Source of the DNA: Sediminibacterium sp. | GTDB lineage: Bacteria; Bacteroidota; Bacteroidia; Chitinophagales; Chitinophagaceae | Assembly: GCA_030832695.1 (NCBI GenBank) | Contig: JAURIP010000096.1 | Span: 1-6,252 of the forward strand | Direction: 5' to 3' | Length of the DNA: 6,252 bases | Part shown: positions 1-6,252 of the stretch, in pieces | Position numbering within the stretch: position 1 is the stretch's first letter | Layout: each line of letters starts with the position of its first letter | Notes under the pieces: generated by a model | Told to the model about the DNA's origin: nothing | Databases searched by the model: none | What the model saw: the letters and a program-made list of their open reading frames with translations, nothing else | Position numbers and translations under genes: made by a program

Positions 1-172
1 CGCCATTTGGATCTGGATTTGTGAAATTACTAGCGTTACCTAGCACAAAACGCCAAATAACATAACCTGCTACGATACACGCGATGGGTGCTAATGTAGC
101 AATCAAGTTTCCGCCTTCTTGAGGCTGTGCAGCGCTTTTAGCTGTTGCAGTTGATTTTGAAAGATCAGCCAT
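1..172 (-). CDS. MotA/TolQ/ExbB-type proton channel protein, N-terminal part only
   Basis: This is the first 57 codons of a gene that runs off the left edge. The start is the ATG whose complement is at 170-172; it begins MADLSKSTATAKSAAQ. A polar, Ala/Ser/Lys-rich N-terminus of about 22 residues is followed by one hydrophobic segment at residues 23-44 (LIATLAPIACIVAGYVIWRF), then a polar stretch with Asn, Pro and Asp (NASNFTNPDPNG). This pattern resembles the N-termini of ExbB/TolQ-like proteins of Bacteroidota, which carry an extra N-terminal membrane helix before the conserved MotA_ExbB domain. Such proteins form the inner-membrane proton channel that, with ExbD and TonB, energises outer-membrane transport. 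The conserved domain itself lies outside the window, so the assignment rests on the N-terminal style alone. No Shine-Dalgarno sequence precedes the start, as is usual in this phylum. Confidence 0.6.
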   Translation of the reverse strand, partial: MADLSKSTATAKSAAQPQEGGNLIATLAPIACIVAGYVIWRFVLGNASNFTNPDPNG

Positions 173-211
173 GATTCAATTGATTTTAGTTTAAAATTAT
201 TTTTTTAGTTA

Positions 212-269
212 CCCTTAATAATGTTAGCCCATTTTTCTCTCAAAAATATAAATTAATAGTTATTAAGGG
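212..269. repeat. 10-bp perfect inverted repeat in the divergent intergenic region
   Basis: The arms are CCCTTAATAA at 212-221 and its exact reverse complement TTATTAAGGG at 260-269, separated by 38 bases. The symmetry centre is at about 240.5, at the edge of the exact TAnnTTTG match at 241-248 on the minus strand. It could be a pair of operator half-sites about 48 bp apart, or a weak stem with a long loop in the leader of the ExbB-like mRNA. It may also be chance, since the arms are AT-rich. Confidence 0.5.
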
Positions 270-303
270 CTTACAAAATAAGTAATTTATTGGTCCAAAC
301 AAA
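241..303 (-). promoter_or_regulatory. Candidate promoter(s) for the ExbB-like gene
   Basis: Two minus-strand matches to the Bacteroidota promoter pattern (TTTG, about 19 bases, TAnnTTTG) lie upstream of the gene. One has an exact -7 box, TATTTTTG at 241-248, with TTTG at 274-277, but its 25-base spacer is longer than usual. The other has TTTG at 300-303, an 18-base spacer, and TTATTTTG at 274-281, one mismatch from the -7 pattern. The implied leaders are roughly 60 and 95 bases. In AT-rich DNA such matches arise by chance, so these are only candidates. Confidence 0.3.
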
Positions 304-319
304 TTTCCAAGTATTTTTT
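290..319 (+). promoter_or_regulatory. Weak candidate promoter for the metalloprotease gene
   Basis: On the plus strand, TTGG at 290-293 is followed after 18 bases by TATTTTTT at 312-319, one base short of the TAnnTTTG pattern. This would give a leader of about 65-70 bases before the start at 394. A second partial -7 match, TATATTTA at 363-370, has no convincing upstream box. The region is very AT-rich and the call is tentative. Confidence 0.2.
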
Positions 320-393
320 TATTATAAAGTTTTACAAAAAACCATACTTATCACGAAACTTGTATATTTACTACTCTTATTTATAAACTAATA

Positions 394-2952
394 ATGTTTA
401 ATATGAAAAAAATCATGCTCGTTTTTGGCCTATTTGTGATCATGCAAAATCAGGTTCAAAGTCAACGCCCAGGCGGCCCTAGACCCGATCAAATGCCAGG
501 CCAACGCCCTGATACAAGTGGCGTAAAAAGGGATAGTGTAAGAAAGGATATCCCACTTGTAAAAACCGGCCCCAAAGCCTATGGGGAAGTGATCACCAAA
601 AAAGCAGTTAGCCAAAAAGGTGTTTTTACCGTACATTTCTTAGATGATAAATTCTATTTTGATATCCCAGACCAATTAATAGGCAGGGAACTTTTGGCAG
701 TAACACGTTTTGTTAAAGTTCCAGGTGGCGCCCGTAAATATGGTGGCGAGGAAGTGAATGAACAAAGCATTGTATTCGAAAAAGGACCCAATCAGCGCAT
801 ATTCATGCGTGTGGTAAGCCTAATAAGTAAGGCCGACTCCACACAAACCATCGCAAAAGCGGTGAAAAACTCCTATTTGGACCCTATTGTGGCTTCTTTT
901 GATATAAAAGCATTCGGAAAGGATTCAAATAGCTCCATTATTGATGTTACTGACTTTTTTAAAGGGGATAACCAAGCGGTGAGCTTGACTAGTAATGAAA
1001 AGCGTTCTTTTAACCTTAGCGCTTTGGCATCAGATCGTTCCTTTATACAAAGTATCAAATCATACCCTAAGAATATTGAAATTAGGACTGTTAAAACCTA
1101 TTCTGCGTCCGCGGGCGGTGGCATTGGAAGTCCAATGGGTGGTGGAAGCACCATTCCGGCTGTAAGCAATGCAGGAGCAGTTACTTTTGAATTAAATACC
1201 TCGGTTTTATTGTTACCGGAGGTTCCAATGAATCGCCGTTTATTTGATCCAAGGGTAGGTTATTTCGCAGATAATTTTGTAACCTATTCTGATGACCAAC
1301 ATAAGGTAGAAAGCCAAACCTTCGCGGTTCGTTACAGATTAGAACCTAAGCCTGCAGATATGGAGAATTATAAAAAAGGCATGTTGGTGGAGCCAGCAAA
1401 ACCAATTGTATATTATATCGACCCAGCGACACCAAAAAAATGGGTGCCTTATTTAATTGCAGGGGTGAATGATTGGAATGTTGCTTTTGAAAAAGCAGGT
1501 TGGAAAAATGCAATCAGCGGAAAAGAGTGGCCTAACGATAGCACCATGAGTTTAGAAGATGCACGTTATTCGGTGATTCGTTATTTCGCATCAGATATTG
1601 AAAATGCCTATGGCCCGCAAGTACATGATCCAAGAAGTGGTGAAATTTTAGAAAGCCATATTGGATGGTACCACAATGTGATGAACTTAGTGCATGATTG
1701 GTTTATGATTCAAACTGCTGCAGTAGATAGTAGCGCACGTAAAATGAAATTTGATGATGAATTAATGGGACAATTGATTCGCTTTGTATCCTCTCACGAG
1801 GTTGGACACACTTTAGGTTTAAGACATAATATGGGAAGTAGTAGTAAAACACCTGTTGAAAATTTAAGAAATAAAAAATGGGTGGAAGCAAATGGTCATA
1901 GTGCGTCTATTATGGACTATGCACGTTTTAACTATGTTGCACAACCTGAAGACAATATAAATCAAACTGGTTTATTTCCACGTATTGGAGATTATGATAA
2001 GTGGGCTATTCAATGGGGATATACTTACACAGGTGAATCGGATGTGAATGAAGATAAAAAAGAAAATAACAAATGGATTATCGCTAATTTAAAAAATAAT
2101 CCAAGAGTTTGGTTTGGTGGTGAAGGATATGGATCTGATCCACGCGCACAAACGGAAGACTTAGGTGATAATGCAGTTTTAGCAAGCGAGTATGGTATCA
2201 AAAACTTAAAACGCATCCTCGTTAAATTACCAGAGTGGACAAAAGAAGAAGCTGATAAATATGAAAACTTAAGTGATATTTATATGCAATTAGCTGGGCA
2301 ATTTAATAGATACATGAACCATGTTGCTAAAAATATTGGTGGTGTTTATGAGAATATTAAAAGCGTCGAAGAGCCAGGTGATGTTTATACGCCTACGCCA
2401 GTAGCAATGCAAAAAAGTGCAATGGCATTTTTACAAAATCAATTATTCACTACGCCAAAATGGTTATTGGATAATACAATTTTGAATAAAATTTCAAACC
2501 CTGTTGCCAATGAGCGTGTACAAGGGATTCAAACAAGTGTATTAAAAAGCTTGCTTGACAAAGGCCGCTTATTAAGATTAACCACTAGTAACACTCGTTT
2601 CAACAATGCAAGCTATGCATTAAACGAAATGATGGATGATGTAAGAAAAGGATTGTTTAGCGAATTAAGTACGCAAAAAGCAACGGATATATTCCGTCGC
2701 AATTTGCAAAAAACGTATGTAAGTCAATTAAATGACTTAATCAATCCTAGTGCCAGCCCAGCTGCCGCAGCTGGAGGATTTAGAATTGGCGCCCCAGTGG
2801 ACGTTGAAAATTCAGATGTATATTCTGAAGCTAAATCACAATTAAAGAAATTAGCAGCTTCCTTAAGAGCAGCTAGTTCAAGTGATGCAGCAACTTCAAG
2901 CCACTACGCTGATTTACAAGACAGAATTAAGAAAGCATTAGATCCTAAGTAA
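394..2952 (+). CDS. Exported zinc-dependent metalloprotease (DUF5118/DUF5117/Met-zincin family)
   Basis: The product is an 852-residue exported protease. Residues 4-23 form a signal peptide: MKK, then a hydrophobic core (IMLVFGLFVIM), then a polar end near QVQSQ. There is no lipobox cysteine. A Pro/Gly/Arg-rich linker covers about 25-45. Residues about 57-105 look like DUF5118 and about 106-310 like DUF5117, with a Gly-rich loop at 239-251. The catalytic Met-zincin (DUF4953) region follows from about 400. It has the complete metzincin signature HEVGHTLGLRH, with H468, H472 and H478 as zinc ligands and E469 as the general base, and a Met-turn at M507 (SIMDYA). An Ala/Gly-rich stretch at about 787-797 precedes a helical C-terminus. 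No type IX secretion sorting domain is evident, so a periplasmic or outer-surface location is inferred. The substrate is unknown. The start could instead be the second ATG at 403, which gives a more typical signal peptide. It stands alone between divergent and convergent neighbours. Confidence 0.92.
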   Translation: MFNMKKIMLVFGLFVIMQNQVQSQRPGGPRPDQMPGQRPDTSGVKRDSVRKDIPLVKTGPKAYGEVITKKAVSQKGVFTVHFLDDKFYFDIPDQLIGRELLAVTRFVKVPGGARKYGGEEVNEQSIVFEKGPNQRIFMRVVSLISKADSTQTIAKAVKNSYLDPIVASFDIKAFGKDSNSSIIDVTDFFKGDNQAVSLTSNEKRSFNLSALASDRSFIQSIKSYPKNIEIRTVKTYSASAGGGIGSPMGGGSTIPAVSNAGAVTFELNTSVLLLPEVPMNRRLFDPRVGYFADNFVTYSDDQHKVESQTFAVRYRLEPKPADMENYKKGMLVEPAKPIVYYIDPATPKKWVPYLIAGVNDWNVAFEKAGWKNAISGKEWPNDSTMSLEDARYSVIRYFASDIENAYGPQVHDPRSGEILESHIGWYHNVMNLVHDWFMIQTAAVDSSARKMKFDDELMGQLIRFVSSHEVGHTLGLRHNMGSSSKTPVENLRNKKWVEANGHSASIMDYARFNYVAQPEDNINQTGLFPRIGDYDKWAIQWGYTYTGESDVNEDKKENNKWIIANLKNNPRVWFGGEGYGSDPRAQTEDLGDNAVLASEYGIKNLKRILVKLPEWTKEEADKYENLSDIYMQLAGQFNRYMNHVAKNIGGVYENIKSVEEPGDVYTPTPVAMQKSAMAFLQNQLFTTPKWLLDNTILNKISNPVANERVQGIQTSVLKSLLDKGRLLRLTTSNTRFNNASYALNEMMDDVRKGLFSELSTQKATDIFRRNLQKTYVSQLNDLINPSASPAAAAGGFRIGAPVDVENSDVYSEAKSQLKKLAASLRAASSSDAATSSHYADLQDRIKKALDPK

Positions 2953-2977
2953 ATAGGAACTGCTTTTCAAATAACTC

Positions 2978-3014
2978 AAAAGCCCCGCCCGATCAATCGG
3001 TGCGGGGCTTTTTT
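2978..3014 (+). terminator. Rho-independent terminator of the metalloprotease gene, possibly bidirectional
   Basis: An 11-bp stem, AAAAGCCCCGC (2978-2988) with GCGGGGCTTTT (3002-3012), continues into a 4-bp inner stem CCGA/TCGG with a TCAA loop and one bulged T at 3001. Six T residues run from 3009 to 3014. It begins 25 bases after the protease stop codon. On the minus strand the hairpin is followed by four T residues, so it may also stop transcripts from the convergent permease gene, which ends at 3071. Confidence 0.9.
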
Positions 3015-3070
3015 ATGCAACTGCTATTTTGTAGCGATAAATAAATGGTAAGCTTTTCGATTAAATAAAA

Positions 3071-4357
3071 CTACTCATATCGAAGTGCGTCAATTGGATT
3101 AAGTGCTGCTGCTTTCATCGCTGGATAAATGCCTGCAACCAGTCCAACCAAGGTACAAATGGCAATTCCAATACCCACCCATAACCAAGGGACAATGAAG
3201 CCTGTTTTTAAAACAATACTAAATATATTTCCCACGAGCACCCCTAAAATAATACCAAAGATGGCGCCTAAAATACTAATCAAAATACTTTCAAATAAAA
3301 ATTGACGTCGCACATCCCTTCTTTTACCTCCGAGGGCTTTGATCAATCCAACTTCTCTTGTACGCTCATTTACGGCCACTAACATAATATTCATTAACCC
3401 AATCGCTGCGCCAATTAAAGTAATCAAACCTATAGCACCAGCAGCGCCACTAATGCCCGCCAACAATCCAATAAATATATCTGCGAACTTATCACTCTTG
3501 TCAATGATGAAATTATCCGACTCACTAGGTATTAGTCTACGCGCCTTTCTCATTTGCTCCATGGATTCACCAATGGCTGGATCCAACTCAGCTACATTGT
3601 TGACCATCACACCTATTTGATAGGAGGAACTTATGTTTTGATATTGTCGGATATTTTTTAGTGAAGTTACAATGACATCATCCTGACGCATCATTGCACT
3701 TGAGCCCTTTGATTTTAATAAACCAATAACACGGTAAGGCTTACCTCCCACTAAAATAACTTTGTCAATACTTTTTTCGGGATTGTTGGGAAATAATTTA
3801 GTGGCCACATTACTGCCAATCAAACAAACATTACGACCACTTTGCAAATCCACATTATTTAAGTTTCTACCTAAGTCTAATTGGTATCCATTAACCCCTA
3901 AATAATTTTCATCGCCACCCCACATGGAAACCTGCGGATTGGTTTTATAATTTTTATAACGAAGTTCATTATTCCCATTACCACGTCGATATACACTTAC
4001 TTGTGCCCTATTAAAACCATAATTATCCTTAAAATAAACTGATTCCTCTAGTTTAATAGGCTTGTCTAAATTTGATTTTTTTTCCTTTTGGCCTACCTTC
4101 TGTTTTGAAAATTCTTGCTTGTTTCTTCCGCCACCACCCATCATTCTTGCATTCATTTCCTTATAACGAATACTAAATGCGTTCGCCCCCATAAAAGAAA
4201 AGTTTTCCTTTAAGCTTTGATTCATCGCTGATATTGCGGTAATTATACCAATCAGCGCCATGATACCAAAAGCAATAATGGCCACCGTAATGCCCGTTCG
4301 TAGTTTATTGCTTTTTACAGTGCGCCAAGCTAAAATAAAGGAATCCTGAAGCGTCAT
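3071..4357 (-). CDS. MacB/FtsX-type ABC transporter permease
   Basis: The product is a 428-residue inner-membrane permease with the usual four-helix MacB layout. The N-terminus (SFILAWRTVKSNKLRTG) leads into TM1 at about 22-44. A large periplasmic MacB_PCD-like domain covers about 45-295. The C-terminal FtsX domain has TM2 at about 300-328, TM3 at about 356-383 and TM4 at about 389-412. Between TM2 and TM3 is the cytoplasmic motif ERTREVGLIKALGGKRRDV (331-349), which in this family contacts the ATPase. The end AALNPIDALRYE is typical. Family members work as dimers with a separate or fused ATPase and drive mechanotransmission, efflux or lipoprotein transport; the substrate here cannot be told. 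No ATPase domain or adjacent ATPase gene is present. A Gly/Met/Lys-rich segment at 67-103 is unusual. It lies 72 bases after nuoN on the same strand; TACCTTTA (complement of 4380-4387) is a weak promoter candidate of its own. Confidence 0.9.
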   Translation of the reverse strand: MTLQDSFILAWRTVKSNKLRTGITVAIIAFGIMALIGIITAISAMNQSLKENFSFMGANAFSIRYKEMNARMMGGGGRNKQEFSKQKVGQKEKKSNLDKPIKLEESVYFKDNYGFNRAQVSVYRRGNGNNELRYKNYKTNPQVSMWGGDENYLGVNGYQLDLGRNLNNVDLQSGRNVCLIGSNVATKLFPNNPEKSIDKVILVGGKPYRVIGLLKSKGSSAMMRQDDVIVTSLKNIRQYQNISSSYQIGVMVNNVAELDPAIGESMEQMRKARRLIPSESDNFIIDKSDKFADIFIGLLAGISGAAGAIGLITLIGAAIGLMNIMLVAVNERTREVGLIKALGGKRRDVRRQFLFESILISILGAIFGIILGVLVGNIFSIVLKTGFIVPWLWVGIGIAICTLVGLVAGIYPAMKAAALNPIDALRYE

Positions 4358-4429
4358 GCTAATTATAATTATTGAACATTAAAGGTAGGACAGATTTATG
4401 CAATGATACCCCTACTATTTGAAGAGCGG

Positions 4430-5803
4430 TTAAAAGTAGAGATAATTGAACAATAAATTAGGGAAAACACCCAGAACAACAATCAAAACGGCAATGACGA
4501 CCAACTTGTAAGTATAGGTTTTATCTAATTCGCCAATCGCAGGTGTCCCTGGTATAAAATACATGGCTTGAATCAATTTGAAATAATAATACACACTGAT
4601 ACTAGCAAAAATCATTGCCACCACCACCAACCAGATGCCTGCACCCGCTATTAAAACAGCATTGATCATATAATATTTCGCAAAAAATCCACCCGTAATG
4701 GGGATACCTGCTAAAGAACATAAAAACACAGTCGTTAAAAAGGCTAATAATGGATGCGACTTTGCCAAGCCGTGAAAAGCTTCAAAACTATTTTCTTTCA
4801 TTTTAACCAACACAGCAAAAATACCGATGCTTGCTAATGAATATACAACAATGTATAAAAGAATGCCTTCGTTAGCAAAATTTGAAGTACCATACAATGC
4901 GAATAACATGAAACCTGCTTGTGCGATACTAGAATAAGTTAACATTCTTTTTACGCTTCTTTGAAATACGGCAGTTACATTCCCCACCATCAATGTACTT
5001 ACAATGACCAATGGCAATATTATGCCCCAAGTTTTTTCAAACGGCTTATATTGAACAAGGTAAATATTAATGAATGCGATAAACCCTGCCGATTTAGCAA
5101 TGGTTGCCATGAAGGAAGTGAATACAGTGGGGGCGCCATCATATACATCCGGCGTCCAAAAATGAAATGGTGCTGCAGAAACTTTAAAATTCATTGCAGC
5201 AAATATCAAAATGAGTCCGGCTGAAAACATGAACTGCTCATTGAGTATGCTAGGATCAGGTGGGATTATTGTGAAACTGCCTGTTGCGCCATAAATAAAG
5301 GTGATGCCCAATAATAGAATACCTGTTGAAAAAGAGCCCATTAAAAAATATTTAATGGCCGCCTCATTACTGAATAAACTTTTTTTATCTGAGCCAGTTA
5401 AAATATATAATGGGATGGATAAAATTTCAATGCCAATGAACAACATCAATAAATTATCAAAGGAAGTTAAAATGCTCGCACCACAAAGCATAAAAAAGAA
5501 TAAGGCATAAAAATCTGCCGCATGATTTCCAATTTTAGATATTTCTTCTCCATTGATCCATATGTAAATAAAAGTTAAGCAATAAAATAAGGTGTTGGTA
5601 TACAAACCGAATCTCGTAAACGACAACATATTCTTCGTATCCACATCAACCACATACCAACCATTCAACTGCGCTAGATTAGCTAAGAACAATAAAAACA
5701 AACCAATTAAAGCAATATTTTTTTGCTTATTTTCTCCCTTGATACTCCAGGAAGCAAACATCATTACAACGCCTAAAAAAGCAGAAACTATAATTGCATT
5801 CAT
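4430..5803 (-). CDS. nuoN: NADH-quinone oxidoreductase (complex I) subunit N
   Basis: The product is a 457-residue, highly hydrophobic, antiporter-like membrane subunit of respiratory complex I, which couples NADH oxidation and quinone reduction to proton pumping. The proton-antiporter core is recognisable. It includes GIEILSIPLYILTG with E126, EAAIKYFLMG with K151, FKVSAAPFHFWTPDVYDGAP with K207, and a following helix with K237 (ATIAKSAGF). FFAKYYM contains K376. These are the likely counterparts of the E. coli NuoN residues Glu133, Lys158, Lys217, Lys247 and Lys395, judging by order and spacing. SVKRMLTYSSIAQAGFML at 283-300 is the conserved segment around the discontinuous helix. The length is somewhat shorter than the E. 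coli protein (about 485) but intact at both ends. The start MNAIIVSAFLGVVMMF is typical of Bacteroidota NuoN. It follows nuoM by 17 bases and is the last nuo gene here. Confidence 0.96.
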   Translation of the reverse strand: MNAIIVSAFLGVVMMFASWSIKGENKQKNIALIGLFLLFLANLAQLNGWYVVDVDTKNMLSFTRFGLYTNTLFYCLTFIYIWINGEEISKIGNHAADFYALFFFMLCGASILTSFDNLLMLFIGIEILSIPLYILTGSDKKSLFSNEAAIKYFLMGSFSTGILLLGITFIYGATGSFTIIPPDPSILNEQFMFSAGLILIFAAMNFKVSAAPFHFWTPDVYDGAPTVFTSFMATIAKSAGFIAFINIYLVQYKPFEKTWGIILPLVIVSTLMVGNVTAVFQRSVKRMLTYSSIAQAGFMLFALYGTSNFANEGILLYIVVYSLASIGIFAVLVKMKENSFEAFHGLAKSHPLLAFLTTVFLCSLAGIPITGGFFAKYYMINAVLIAGAGIWLVVVAMIFASISVYYYFKLIQAMYFIPGTPAIGELDKTYTYKLVVIAVLIVVLGVFPNLLFNYLYF

Positions 5804-5820
5804 TACTAATGTGTTTAAAT

Positions 5821-6252
5821 TTATTTAACGATTATTTGCTGTAAACTATCGGCCGTTAAATCGAATAAAGGCTGTGGAAATACCCCTGTAACAAAAACGA
5901 TAATCAATAAAACGATTAATACAATTTGCGCAGGTTTATTTATAGTTTGCATTTGATTGATAGATGTACTCACTTCGCCGTAGGCTACCTTTTGAACCAT
6001 ATTTAAGGTATAGATCGCTGCCAATATAATACTTACTCCTGCAGCTGCCCCTACCCAAACATTATACTGGAACAAACTATTAAACATTAAAAATTCACCC
6101 ACAAAAGCATTGGTTAATGGGAGTGCTATATTGGCTAAAGCAAAACCCACTAACAATATCGCAAGCGTGGGTTGTTTTTTTGCAAGTCCACCCATTTGTT
6201 GCATTGATCTAGTACCTGTTTGTTGTTCAATAATATCTGCAACAATCCATAA
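5821..6252 (-). CDS. nuoM: NADH-quinone oxidoreductase (complex I) subunit M, C-terminal part only
   Basis: The last 143 codons and stop of nuoM; the 5' part lies beyond the right edge. The frame stays open to the edge, so the internal ATG at 6204 is not the start. The fragment begins LWIVADIIEQQTGTRSMQQMG, matching the conserved NuoM region around TGTR and GGLAKKQP. It continues with LPLTNAFVGEF in a transmembrane helix. The Glu of FVGEF (codon at 6094-6096) aligns with the essential Glu407 of E. coli NuoM, from memory of that sequence. Two further hydrophobic helices follow, one in WVGAAAGVSIILAAIYTL and one in IVLIVLLIIVFVTGVFP. NuoM is one of the antiporter-like proton-pumping subunits of complex I. 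The 17-base gap to nuoN and the shared strand indicate one transcript, in the usual nuoL-M-N order. Confidence 0.95.
   Translation of the reverse strand, partial: LWIVADIIEQQTGTRSMQQMGGLAKKQPTLAILLVGFALANIALPLTNAFVGEFLMFNSLFQYNVWVGAAAGVSIILAAIYTLNMVQKVAYGEVSTSINQMQTINKPAQIVLIVLLIIVFVTGVFPQPLFDLTADSLQQIIVK

Noticed and set aside
394..1250. The first part of the protease gene appears somewhat richer in GC than the rest, suggesting a mosaic origin.
   Set aside because: The difference follows from Pro/Gly/Arg-rich segments and local codon choice; there is no break in the frame or domain order to support recombination.
430..2216. Four minus-strand open frames of 61-68 codons inside the metalloprotease gene.
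   Set aside because: They lie opposite a clearly coding frame with a signal peptide and an active-site motif, and match nothing recognisable.
3339..3620. Plus-strand open frame of 93 codons inside the permease gene.
   Set aside because: It is the antisense shadow of the FtsX-domain coding region and has no recognisable domain or start context of its own.
4360..4371. Perfect 12-bp palindrome TAATTATAATTA just upstream of the permease start.
   Set aside because: It is made only of A and T in an AT-rich gap, so chance is a sufficient explanation, and it is not part of a larger hairpin or terminator.
4961..5828. Three plus-strand open frames of 69-87 codons opposite nuoN.
   Set aside because: They are antisense to a well-supported conserved gene and show no protein-like features or promoter.
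5821..6204. A separate small 127-residue membrane protein starting at the ATG at 6204.
   Set aside because: The frame continues upstream to the window edge with typical NuoM sequence (ADIIEQQTGTRS), so this is the end of nuoM and not a small gene.

Overview
The window looks like ordinary chromosomal DNA from a member of the Bacteroidota, most likely the Chitinophagaceae or a close relative. The reasons are low GC content, no clear Shine-Dalgarno sequences before the starts, candidate promoters of the Bacteroidota TTTG / TAnnTTTG type, a large exported zinc protease of the DUF5118/DUF5117/Met-zincin family, and NuoM, NuoN and ExbB-like sequences of the Bacteroidota kind. The family-level placement is a judgement from protein style, not from a search.

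Layout, left to right. The left edge holds the first 57 codons of a MotA/TolQ/ExbB-type proton channel gene on the minus strand. A 221-base AT-rich divergent intergenic region follows, with candidate promoters for both sides and a 10-bp perfect inverted repeat. Next is a complete plus-strand gene for an exported 852-residue metzincin-type protease, ending at a strong GC-rich hairpin terminator. Converging on that terminator from the right are three minus-strand genes in transcription order: the 3' end of nuoM (cut by the right edge), nuoN, and a MacB/FtsX-type ABC transporter permease.

How the genes relate. nuoM and nuoN are 17 bases apart and are almost certainly the tail of the complex I (NADH:quinone oxidoreductase) operon. 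Both encode proton-pumping membrane subunits with the expected conserved Glu and Lys residues in place. The permease starts 72 bases after nuoN with no visible terminator between, so it may be partly transcribed by read-through, but nothing links it functionally to respiration. Its ATPase partner is not in this window. The ExbB-like gene probably starts an energy-transduction cluster (ExbB/ExbD/TonB) outside the left edge.

I found no CRISPR array, tRNA, rRNA, insertion sequence or phage element, and no evidence of a novel multi-gene system. The points worth a second look are modest: the inverted repeat in the divergent promoter region, the intact active site of a poorly characterised protease family, and low-complexity insertions in the protease and the permease.
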